Assembly (NCBI RefSeq): GCF_003573695.1
Contig: NC_039368.1
Coordinates: 17,178,360 to 17,242,359 of the forward strand
Length of the DNA: 64,000 nucleotides
Direction of reading: 5' to 3'
From: Papaver somniferum
Lineage: Eukaryota; Streptophyta; Magnoliopsida; Ranunculales; Papaveraceae
Under the pieces are notes generated by a model. The model was not told the origin of the DNA and ran no database searches. It was given only the letters and a program-made list of their open reading frames with translations. The number at the start of each line of letters is the position of its first letter. The stretch's first letter is position 1. The translations under genes and the position numbers were made by a program. Below are positions 46,422 to 57,422 of this stretch, in pieces.

Positions 46422-46964
46422 TTATAGAGAAGGTTGTTTGCCCAGACTTACTTGCGTTTGGAATCTACGAGCGAGCGCCAACGGGCTTTCTCCGGGTGAT
46501 CGTGTTCCATTGGTAAGTTGTTGATACGGCAGCAGGTTGGACGGCTTGTTGGAAACTCTTTCAGGTGTCGACACTGGCAGAGGGGATGCTCCCAATTTCG
46601 ATTTGTTGTCAAATACCCACGAGTGCCCCAGGATCATGTCGTAACTTAGTTCTTGGACAATATGGAATTTGCCATGCGTTATAGCGTCTCCCACCTTGAT
46701 CTTGAGGTTAATGTAGCCGTATGCATTCATTGTTTCTCCTTCCGATTTCTTGACCACGGAAGGGGATTGGGTAGCCTCTTGCTTCAAAATTCCCGCAGCT
46801 CTCATAGTCTTGATGGTAACAATATTGAAGTCAGAGGTCACGTTGATTAGTGCGTTGTCGATCTCAGTGCCTTTTAGGTAGGCCGTGATTAGCAGTCCCC
46901 AGTGTAGATGGTGGATTTTCAACAAATGGGAAAATAGTAAAATCATGAGGCATGTTTTTGACAC
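46422..46964 (-). pseudogene. Gypsy aspartic protease remnant
   Basis: The frame reads LLITAYLKGTEIDNALINVT, then IVTIKTMRAAGI and YDMILGHSWVFDN. This matches the plant gypsy protease fold (strand, active-site loop, ILG motif). The active-site triad, normally DTG/DSG or D.G, reads N-V-T here, so the catalytic Asp is lost. It joins abruptly to unrelated sequence after GHSWVFDN. Confidence 0.65.
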
Positions 46965-47826
46965 GGCTTTCAGGCATGCAACAATTCATATTTTACGAAG
47001 CCATGATGAATATATTTTCGAAAATCCTCCACTAGCTGAGCGTTCAATCCCTGGCATTTCGTCGTGACCTCTACGCAGAATAATGCATTTGGGCGGTTCT
47101 CCGTAGATTGAGAACTTAACGCCTTCAGGACGTCGGTGATACTCACTATTCCCAGACTGCAGGAGAGAGACCCACCTCCACATAGAAGAAAGTTGGGCGG
47201 CGGACGTCTTGAGGACGTTGGTGACACTCACCGTTCCCTGATTATGTGGAGAGACTTTGCATAGATTCAGGCGGTTCTCCGTAGATTGAGAACACTAACG
47301 CCTTCAGGTCGTAAACAACATCGTGACTCCCTGACTGTGCACCATTCAGAATATATGTGACGCTTTAATTGGCTAACATCTTTTCTGCAATAGGTTAATT
47401 CTGCTGTGATATTCACTACTGAACTCCTAGAATAATCTATTATTACTCCTATGCCATGGTCGAATCCACGGCCTGATTCCATGGAATGGAAATAACAATT
47501 CCTCCGGTTCTATGATCGAATCCACAGCTTGATCTCATAGAATGGCAATAAAACAACTGCACTATCTCATTACTCTGATTTCATGATCGAATCCACAACT
47601 GATCTCATGAAATGGTGATAGATAATTTAAATTACTCCGATTCTATGGTCGAATCTACAATCCCATAGGGTGGTGATGCTTGTTTTATTATTTTGAATTC
47701 GTAGTCGAATCCACAACTGATCTTATGAGTTAATAATAAACAACTATTCATTCTATTACTCGATTTCATGAATCATTCTCCACTGAGTTTCATAAGTTAG
47801 TTATAAATGCTCAATAGTCGGGCGCC
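46965..47826. repeat. Two small tandem arrays (175-bp x2; ~60-bp x6)
   Basis: CGGTTCTCCGTAGATTGAGAAC occurs at about 47096 and 47271. From about 47440 to 47800 a degenerate unit of 56-71 bp repeats about six times around TATGGTCGAATCCAC and CTGATCTCATGGAATGG. Origin unclear; probably an untranslated part of a gypsy element. Confidence 0.6.
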
Positions 47827-50331
47827 TGTATTACCACCGAGTAAGCCCCACAAAAATAGTGCAAGTGTACTCGACCACGATGCACGAACGAGCACCCGGA
47901 TGCGCGAACGCACATCCAAAATAATGAACAAATGAGAAATCCCGCATAAAACAGGAGAGAGAAAATAATAATATTAAAATAATGGAGAAGCGTTCATGGG
48001 CCGGGCCCACTGGCCGTGCCCTAGTCGTGGCCGGTCCCATGCTTCCTCCATTATTTTTCCTTATTTTGTTGTTTTCATAAACTCATGAAGACTCCTCCAT
48101 CTCAGCAACTTTCCTTGTATGAGCGAAACTCATGGTTTCTCCATATTTTGGTGGTTTTCCCAAATTTTGTGTAGTTTCACGAAAAATAATAAAAAAATAG
48201 GAAAGGTGTTGCGGGATCGGGTAACATGGCCAGCCGGCCATGCCCTAGACGTGGTCGGTCCCACACCTTGCAATCCCTAATCTTTCATAAATTGTTATTT
48301 TCTCATCTTGTGAAACTCCCCAGTTTTAGCAAAAGCTCATGGTTTATCCATATTTTCTCAAATATTGCGCAAACCATGAAAAAGCCAAAAGTCAACATGG
48401 TCACAAGACCGACTAGGCTATTCACGAAAATATATTAAAATATTATTATTTTAATATTCACAAAATATTGATCAATTGAGCATACATGCTCATTCCAACA
48501 AAAATCAAGAATTTTCAGTTAAGATGAAACTCTTCTGAAAATTCACCATGTTGCTCGAACGCACATCAGAAAATGCTGAAACTCTCAGTACGGAAACATG
48601 GACACCATGGTAACACGTGCATGCCCTCTTGACCGACCAGGGTCCCCCTAGGGCTTGCACAAAGCCGGTCCCACACGTTTTCACACTTTTTGACATAATT
48701 TGCGTAATTGCTCATATTGGGTCCAAACTCTTCACAACCAACTCAGAGTTTGTGAAAACGCCCACCAGCGGTCCCACGACCACCAAGGTCGTCCTATGCC
48801 ATCCATCTTGGTCGGTCCCTCACTTCTCTATAGATTAGGTTTTCTCACATAATGCTTGATTGAGTATTATTTCAATAAATGATGAAACCCATGTAATCGT
48901 CATTCTTTCACCATCTGGTCAACCCAGGACCCTGATGCACGCTCACTAGAGTAATTAGGCATCACATGGACGTCCATAGTCCCATGTGGTCGGTCCTTCC
49001 TTCGCTTATGACCTATTTTCAGCAATTCGTCAATTAATGAGCAATCAATCAAAATTTAGGTTTTCGAACAAACGCTCAACAAATCATCTTTCTGAGCAGT
49101 TCAAACGCTAAATAGATTTATTCGACAATCATCATCTGGATTAATTATATAATATTCGGTAATCTACCAATATTCTAGTTAATATTTTATTGGGTCACGT
49201 CACCAGTAAATAATTCGCTGAATCGAGCCATACTTGCTCAATTGCTCGAATATTGATCAATATTCAGCAATTCATCAGTAATTTGTCGTATTGAGCAATA
49301 CTTGCTCAGTTGCACGACATATTATCAAAAATCATTAATTTGTTGAAATGAGCAATACCTGCTCAGTCGCTCATCAAATTCTCAATATTCAGTAATCCAT
49401 CAAATTGAGCAATTACTCAATTGATCGAATACTACCCAACTAATCAATATTCAGTAACCCGTTGAGCAATTACTCAATTACTCGAATATTGATCCACAAC
49501 CATCAACACCCAGTAACTCGTCGAGCAATACTTGCTCAGTTACTCGAATGTTTCACTGAGCAATTCGTCATTCATGCTCAATTCAACAAAACCTAGACTC
49601 ATTGTCTAAATAAGTCAACGTGACTAATTAAATGCACGTCTATCATACAGACTCCACGATTCGTGAGACGTCAATCACGTCACAAATGGGGAATATCACT
49701 TAGGGTTTTGGTTTGGCGGCCTACAGCACGTGGATTCATCCACAATGAGAAACGTGAGTAACTCGTGTCAATGGTTGAAGGAGTTAGCAAAGTAGTGGGT
49801 GAGTGATCAACCAAGTCACTGCATGACCTGGAACTGGTTTCACCACGATCTCTTACTTTCCCACTCTTTCACTCAAGAAACCGTCACACTTACAGGGGTC
49901 AGGGTGTTCATCATTCTTGCAGTATAAATAAGTCTCTGGATCTACTATTGAACAACAATTTTTCGAGCAATCACTCTCAGAAATTACATCAATCGCTCAG
50001 AACTTATTCACAGAACTCAACTTCAGCAGTTATTCAACTTGAAGAAACCTTCAACACACCCACAATCCTCGATCATCACTGATCCCACACAATTCTCAGC
50101 TTCCCTCCTACAGATCAACCCATCTCCCTCTTTGCGACCGAATTGGCTCTGAAACGGCCATCGTCTTGGTTTAGGCCGGAGTCATTCAGATAGATTTCCC
50201 GAATCTAAGCACCTCCATTGCAGCGGTGCATATGTGTGAGGTTAGGCAGTTCGCTCGGTTCGAGGAATCTTCACCACACGGTGATTCCCTCATTCCCTAA
50301 AAAACCAGCAAACCGTTTTTCCCCATCCACA
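47827..50331 (+). repeat. 5' LTR of plus-strand gypsy derivative (start uncertain)
   Basis: Ends CCCCATCCACA just before the primer site TTGGCGACCACAGTGGGA (50335-50352). The start TGTATTACCACC at 47827 is my best guess. The interior has repeated modules of type GGTCGGTCCCAC or GGCCGGTCCCAT with a preceding CATGCCCTAG (about 48000, 48235, 48655, 48790, 48990) and a 58-bp array at 49225-49560. Confidence 0.5.
49225..49560 (+). repeat. ~58-bp tandem array with palindrome GAGCAATACTTGCTC
   Basis: Six units start at about 49225, 49293, 49350, 49408, 49464 and 49523. Three retain or nearly retain the 15-bp inverted repeat GAGCAA-TAC-TTGCTC. Confidence 0.75.
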
Positions 50332-50334
50332 GAT

Positions 50335-50352
50335 TGGCGACCACAGTGGGAG
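50335..50352 (+). other. Primer binding site of plus-strand gypsy derivative
   Basis: TTGGCGACCACAGTGGGA follows the LTR end and resembles the TGGCGCC...GTGGG-type primer sites of plant Tat-like elements. Confidence 0.5.
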
Positions 50353-50388
50353 ATTAATCTCTCGGTTGCAATCTCACATTTAGACAAA

Positions 50389-51453
50389 ATGGTCGATCTT
50401 AGGTCAGGTTCAGTTACAAATCCTAACACGAACATCGCTAGCACTAGCAACGATAACAATAGTGGTATTCCAGAAACCATTCTTGCTTCCAACAAAGGTG
50501 GTGACGTTACTCCTCCTGAAATCAATGTGGAACATCGTCCGCTATTCGGCCGGCATCCCGAAGAAATCAGAGAAAATCCACCCACTATCGCTGATCTCAT
50601 GAAAGTTCAGGAAGTTCTCGCCAAGAATCAAACTGATATGGCTGCTACCCAGAAGTAGCTATGTGACTACCTCAAAACTCTCACTGACAAGATGTCAGAT
50701 AAAGCTCCGGAGAAGGGAAAAGACAAGGAAACATCTCCAATTACAAATCTCGAAGTTATTCTAGTCCTTGACGATGATGAAACCCGCAAAGCTGCAGAAC
50801 CTGAACTTGTCGGCTTCATCACCCGTGAAAACCTGGAACGTTTTATGGAGAATCGAGAAAGGGGCCATACACGAACCGTGCACCGCCACCAGCCTCCGTA
50901 CCCTTCTGCCACACAAAGGATCCCTATCCCAAAAAGATACACTTATCCAATGTTCACATTCTACAATGGAACAGGAAATTCTCGAGAACACGTTTCTCGA
51001 TTCCTGGAAGCATTAGGAGAGCACGAACACAACCATGTTGTCCGTTTGAAGGAATTCTTAAAATCCCTGACGGGTCGAGCATATACTTGATACAAAAACA
51101 TCGCACCAGGAAGCATAGCTAATTGGCGAGAAATGATTAATGCTTTCTACAAGAAATACTTCTTTGTCTCTGAGCAAATTACTCTTTCTGACTTAGGAAG
51201 GATGGCTCAGAAGAGTGCCGAAAATCCGAACGACTATGTGAAGAGGTTCCGGGTCCAAGCTCTGGATTGTCATGATCCCAACATTACTGAACAACAACTT
51301 GTGGACTTATGCATTAATGGGATGATCCCAGTCTACCGAGCTTTGCTGGAAAATCTTCGTTTTCAAACCTTCTCAGAACTTCATGAAGCAGCCAAGCGAT
51401 CAGCGACTACCGCTCCCGCCTTGCTAGAAAGAATGAAAACTGTCAAAGCATAA
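50389..51453 (+). pseudogene. Gypsy Gag (Retrotrans_gag) with in-frame stops
   Basis: Start ATG 50389 (MVDLRSGSVTNPNT). The capsid-like region runs from YPMFTFYNGTGNSREHVSRF through SIANWREMINAFYKKYFF, LGRMAQKSAENPNDYVKRF and VDLCINGMIP, which is the classic plant gypsy Gag core. TAG at 50656 and TGA at 51088 (expected Trp in a TWY-like context) interrupt one frame; otherwise it stays open to TAA at 51451. Recent decay is likely. Confidence 0.75.
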
Positions 51454-51521
51454 GAATTAAAGACACCCAAAACAACACTGCCAGGCGTCTAATCAACAAG
51501 CAGTGCAATGTTGAAGCTTCC

Positions 51522-52700
51522 ATGAATGTTGCTGAAGGGAGCAAGAGAAAAGCTGAGGCACAACAACACAAGAATGCTCCTCCGGCGTCTCACCCTCCAA
51601 AAGCACCAAGGAAGGACAACCAGACTAGAAACACACAACCACCAGTTCAGAATGATCGGGAAGTGCCTGATTTCCCTTTTTCCATTGAAGAAGTGATCGA
51701 ACTGTTAGAATTATGGATTCAAAATGGTGCAATCAAACTACCTCCCGTCAAAAAGGAACCAACTGCGGAACAAATGGAAAATGCACACTACTGCCATTTT
51801 CATGGGTATGTCAGTCATCCAACAAGTGATTGCAGAAATATGAAGCGCATATTCAAAGAGAAGGCCGACTCGGGGGAACTGGGGACTGAAGTAGTGCACA
51901 AAAATCCTCTCACAATCAGAACGTTCGTACTCTCCGAGCAGCCGGTGAAAGAAGCAGTTCAATCCTTAATTGAACATGTCTGCGAGTTGTTGTACTTGTC
52001 AAAGGCACAAAGAGAAGATATATTTTCTGCACTGAACCAGATTGTGTCAGGCAAACGACTGACAATTCAGGAAACACTCCATGAACCTCCAACAACAGAT
52101 AAAGAGATGTATGACTGGGAACTTCTCACTACAGTCTATCTCAAAGGAAATGAATTCAAGCGAGTATTGGTCGACGTTGGCACTGCTATCAACATCATCC
52201 CTTTGAAAACCCTCAGAGCTGCTGGCATCACTCGACAGGAAGCAACTCATGCTCCCATCTCAGTCAGAGACCATGAGGGAATCTCCAGGGATGCTTACGG
52301 TTATGTCATTCTCAACATAAGAAACGATTCAACCTAGACAGAAACTAAATTCTTCATAATTAAGGAGGATTCGGGATATGACATGATTCTTGGGCGAGCA
52401 TGGATTCATGATGGAAGAATTGCCGTGGTATATTCATCCTCAGTTTCCCAATTCTCCGTCGAAGAAAGTTCTGACTCGGAAGATGATCAGCCTTTCGAAC
52501 ATTTGGAGAAAGTCCAAACCTTAACAGGACTCACACAAAATCCTGAGGAAAACGCACATGAATTTATCAGGAGATTCCGCACACATGCAAGTTTTGTTCC
52601 CCCTCATAATTCCATATTAGCAACTTTCAAATATGCTACCTTTATTCCGGACTCAATCATACTCATGACCAAGCTATCATCAAATGATATGAGTGGGTAG
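51522..52700 (+). pseudogene. Gypsy nucleocapsid and protease region
   Basis: A frameshift separates it from Gag. CHFHGYVSHPTSDC is the C-x2-H-x4-H-x4-C variant knuckle typical of Tat-like elements. Protease: LLTTVYLKGNEFKRVLVDVG, then INIIPLKTLRAAGI and, after a stop at 52335, YDMILGRAWIHDG. The active site reads D-V-G-T. After the protease the frame turns into acidic sequence unlike RT and ends at 52700. Confidence 0.7.
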
Positions 52701-52729
52701 TCTCGCCTCAGCAGTATTACACTAAATGG

Positions 52730-53119
52730 TTGGAATCTCTCCAAACTGAGGACCCCATTGGAAGGTTCATCGCTGAAGATCTGGCTCAGTTCCACAAACA
52801 TTATCCAACATACTCTCCTCTACGTGAGTGTCCACATGTGCCGCAAAATTGGAAAGCTCCACCAACTTGGAATCCACGAAGAATTCCAAACCAGCTGAAT
52901 ATATTCAAGGCGCGCACCACCAAGCCTAACAAATTTCAAGAAGAAGATTTAGTTCTTAAGGCAGCTAAACGTAATCTCCATTCTGCAAGGATCTCCAATT
53001 GGGAAGGACCTTTTATGGTTGCAAGATCCATAACCGGAAGATAATACAAGCTAATCAACATGGATGGCAGGACCATGCCAGTAATTCATGAGAATTGGCT
53101 CAAGAGTTTCGACGCATGA
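52730..53119 (+). pseudogene. Gypsy pol C-terminal tail
   Basis: FQEEDLVLKAAKRNLHSARI, then NWEGPFMVARSITG and, after a stop at 53042, YKLINMDGR ... HENWLKSF. This is the end of gypsy pol. RT, RNase H and the integrase core are missing between the protease and this tail, the same deletion pattern as in the minus-strand derivative. Confidence 0.7.
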
Positions 53120-53415
53120 AGCATTCAACATTGGGTGTTTTATGTCTAAGGCAAACGCTCAAGACATATGGCGTTTTCTGCATCTTAGGATTTTCTTTAC
53201 TTGTATTTTCAATTCCTCCAAAATGTGTGCATACTTGCACTCAGTATTTGAAAATTCAGAAATTTATCAAAGTTTTTTATTTAAGAAAGATCTCTATCAA
53301 ATCCAAAATCCAAAAGAAAATTCTCAATCACTCAAAAACTCAAAACCTATCAAAAATCAAGACCTAGATAAAATATTTCAGAAGTTCAATGTTCATGGGA
53401 TTATGGAAAGAAAAA

Positions 53416-56400
53416 CTAATGAAAGCCATCAAAGTATGATTTCTGTTTCTCAGCATTCTCCAGGATTTGCAAGGCCGCTTTCTCCAACTCCAGCTTTTCG
53501 GTCAGCTCAGCAATCTTAGTCGTTTTCTCCATCACAACATTACTAGTAAAAGGGATGTTCTTCACTACTGCATCCTTGATGATGTTTATCTTCTGACGGA
53601 GCCACTTCAAGTTGAAGCCAAGTCTCTCACAATTCTCCAAGTTGTACTCCCAATCAAAGAGTACATTTCGAGTAACAGTATCTCTGGCCCTGGTTCGTAT
53701 ATCATCTATAGCACGCAAATATGTTTCCTAATTGCCTTGTCAAGAAGTATCTACATTCAGGATCTCTTGTAACGACAATATGGCCATACATCTTCCACAA
53801 CTTCTCATACATGTTGGCATACCCTGTGGGACGCTGAACCCGCCAACAGATACGTGATGTGGAAGTAGCGCACCAAAGGGAGGCTCACAAATAATCCCTG
53901 CATTAAGATATTCGTGTATTATTATACGATTCTCAACTACTGGAGCAACCTCTATTGTCATTGCAACATTCTCTTCTGGGACCGTCTCTTCTGTTCTTGG
54001 CTCATTTTCAACAACAATTGGAGTCTCAGTCTCCTCCACGGCTTTAGCAGCAATATTCTCATAACACGGAGGTGCAGAACTCTCTTCTATTCTTGACTCA
54101 GTTTCGGCAACAATCGGAGTAGCTTCAACAATAATATTATCATATCCTGGAGGTGTAGATCTGGTGATGCCACTACTTCGATTCACCATATTGCTCGAGT
54201 TATCAACATTGATTCCGTCACTCTCAACTTCAATATTTGGTACCTTATGTGAAGATTACATGGGATTAGAATGATTCAAGCATGGAAATCAAAGAAAACC
54301 ATAAAATGCAGAATGTAAGTGAAATAACATCATGTAAGTTCCTTATTATGCACCCAAGCAATACGCAAATAGTGTAGAAGTCATGAAACACGTTTTCAAA
54401 CAAGCTCAGCTGAAGAGATTTTACACTTCCCTCATCGGAGAACTGGTAGCAATTGTTAAGGAATTTAAGGTTGGGTCATATACCATTCTCTTCGCATGGA
54501 TGTTATCTACAATATATCAAAATTTCATAGAAATCGGATGAACGAGCTAGGAGATGTGGCCAAAACATCGGACAACATGCAATCTGAAAAAGTTATGAAG
54601 GTCTCATGGAAATTCACTATTTCTCCTTTTTCAGGACCTAAACATGCTCAAAGTTCAAAAATCTTCTTACCTAAATCTTGGAAATTTTCTGGGCTTGAAG
54701 ATACGTATGCAGACCACGGAAATCTGATCTCAGACGAAGATTCTACAGCGTTTCTAATAAAATCTGAAGTCTGAAATTTTCTGGTGATGTATTTCAGCAA
54801 AGTTGTCCATAAATTTACATGGACTCACATTCATTCATTCATTCACAAATCGATGATTTCATACTTCTACGAAGAAATTACATGAGATATACTTACTAGA
54901 GGAGTCTCTAAATCATTTGAAGGCTAAGCAATGCTGGAATCTCCATTAGCAACTCTGCCATCTTCATTCGGTTCGGGATTTCTGGAAGTCTCCATCTTCT
55001 CATGTCCCAAAGGAGAGTGTGCTTCATCAACATGATGCTTATCCACAATGATTTCCTCCTGGATACATCAACAACAATAATCATTATCATCTCATTCGAA
55101 GAAATGCCGAAATCACTTACACGAAAAGATGCTCACATCAACCTCTCCATCGATGCTGGATTCCTGAATTGTTCGTATCGAGGAAAGATGAAGACCGTTA
55201 ATAACCTAAGGAGCAAAAGTCTGAAACAAATTAACGGCGTTTTTTTGAATCCTAAGTGCATGGATGAGAAAGTTGCAACGAAAATGCTAACAACTTACCA
55301 AAGAAGCGGCTGGAGACCGCGTATTATTCACTATCATTCTGTAATTCATCCTGCTTCTTCTTTCTCCACCCCGGGGACTGTCTTGCAATTCAGATAAGTC
55401 TACATGAATTTTAGGCCTCACAGCACGACCGCCCTACAATGAGTTGTTTGAAACAACTAAAGGTGCGATTATCATGCTTTTACCAAAATCGTAAGAAAAT
55501 ATCTACTTGTGAAGATTCTGGAGATGTCTTCCTTTTGTCACCACTAGAAAGAGGTTTCAACCGCGGGTAATCCATGAGAATTTCAGCAGAAGGAAACACT
55601 CATTTCAGAGATTTGACATCCACTGCAAAATTATCTAAGCGTTCGAGTTGCTGATTCTAGAATGCTGCATAACCTGGAGTTACGTAAACATCCCGATCGG
55701 TAAAAGAAGACACATAATCGTTCCCTTCCACATGTGTGTTATCTAAATGATTCTTCATATACTCAACCGATGGTTTATTCATTCGATGACCTGGAGCACA
55801 CTGGTCGAGACCCATTTGTCGAGCCGCTCTGTCGATATTATATTCTTCCACCTAGAATTCTCCTTGCATCACTGGAACTATCTAACCAGGAGTGCAACTC
55901 AGCATAAAAGATTTCTCTCCTTCACTCAACTCAGTGCCAGAATTCAAAGTGATGATCTCTTTAGTATCATTGAAAGTGATGAATTGCGAGAAGAAAGGAG
56001 GAACTGTCGTCCATGGACGAAAATTGAATTCAGATTCAGTATCTAAAATACTGGGAAGGAAGGTCTTTTTCCGTGGTCGCTTCGTAGACCAGCGCATAAT
56101 CCTAGCACTATCCTTCTCAAGAATGATATGACGGGTATCCACCTTGGGTCCTTGCAAGACGCTACGAGGAGTTGGAGCATATGTCTCAATCTTCATGAAA
56201 CCGTTGGAGACACTGGAATCCATGACTAAAGAATCCAAGTTAGCAAACAATGAACCCAGGAACAAGCTACCAATGGGAAGTTTCTCACCTTTAGCCATTT
56301 TTATAGCGAAAGGGATCACAAACGGTTTCAACAAATGCCCACTGTCTTCAAGAATGTCTATGGAGAGCCACAAGCATAAGAGAGCAGCAATGTTCAAAGT

Positions 56401-57171
56401 ATCACGTTCTTCAGGAATCACATCTCTCGGCCACCAGTGTTTCAGCCATCGAGCATAGCAAACTATGGGTGACTCATTAAGCTCTTGCATTTTGGCTTCC
56501 AAAATGCCAGATATTACATTTTCCTCCGTGGAGAGATCTTCAGGGAAATTACCAGTAACTGGGAGATGCAATAAAGCAACTACATCTTCCAAGGTGACAG
56601 TGAATTCTCCCCATCTGCATATGAATGTGTGAGTAGGAATGCATCAACGAGCAAGCAGAGCCACCATACCTGGTATGTCGTGATTGATCACTAACTCCCC
56701 AGTTGCTTGAATAGCTCGTGTCACTTGTGCACGATCCAGCATAGTCCTTACATGAATATATCCCAACATATGATGTGCCCATCGGGAGAAATGTGCCAGG
56801 GGTTTTCGAGAAATTTTGAGTTCCACGTGAGAACCCAAATAGTGCTTCCCACTCAAACAGAACCTAATTATTGCCTGAGGAGTTACCAGCTTGTTCTGAG
56901 TAATGCTTCTGGGATTTATGAGCAACCGGAATGCAAAACCTGGAGGACGCCTTTCGGGTTTGTACTGAAACACGAAGAACTCGTCATTAGCATTTGGGAT
57001 GTTCTTGGTTTTATCCTACTTTATCCTAGAAGCCCTAGAATCATCATTTCTGGAAGATACATCAGCAGAAGCATCCTCTCCGGAAGAATCCTCTCTGGAA
57101 TCATCTTCTCTGGAAGACTCTTCCCTAGAAGCATCTTCAGAAACGCTGTCCTGGTGATCAGTCATTTCTAC
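53416..57171 (-). pseudogene. Antisense plant mobile domain (PMD) gene of gypsy derivative
   Basis: Minus strand, starting near MTDHQDSVSEDASREESSRE (about 57171), a Ser/Asp/Glu-rich leader. Next come NLKISRKPLAHFSRW-like text, IPTHTFICRWGEFTVTLEDV and VALLHLPVTGNF, the PMD signature, then YARWLKHWW and LSIDILEDSG (55882-56592). VEEYNIDRAARQMGLDQ lies at 55851 downward. At 53718-53416 is an alpha-helical end (AIDDIRTRARDTVTRNVLFD, ENCERLGFNLKWLRQK) with heptads. Stops interrupt the frame at about 57016 and 56644 (a TGA where Trp is expected) and 55882. The pieces between 53.7 and 55.6 kb are probably separated by introns I could not place. It lies downstream of pol in opposite orientation. 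Confidence 0.6.
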
Positions 57172-57422
57172 AAAGTTGCTGTGACATACACACATAAATT
57201 TCATCAGCGGAATTAAAGTGGAGGAATAATCATGATCCTTACATCAACTGCTACAAAAATGGTAATCCTCAATCCTTACCTATTTACGATTTCACGAACT
57301 TAGTGATAACGACGTAAAACCTTGAAAAAACTTGCCCAATTCCTCAAACCTGCAAGAGTGAGCAAATTTAAAGTCAAATACCTGAATTTTCATGAAACCT
57401 TGAATGATTCATATAACCTTCC

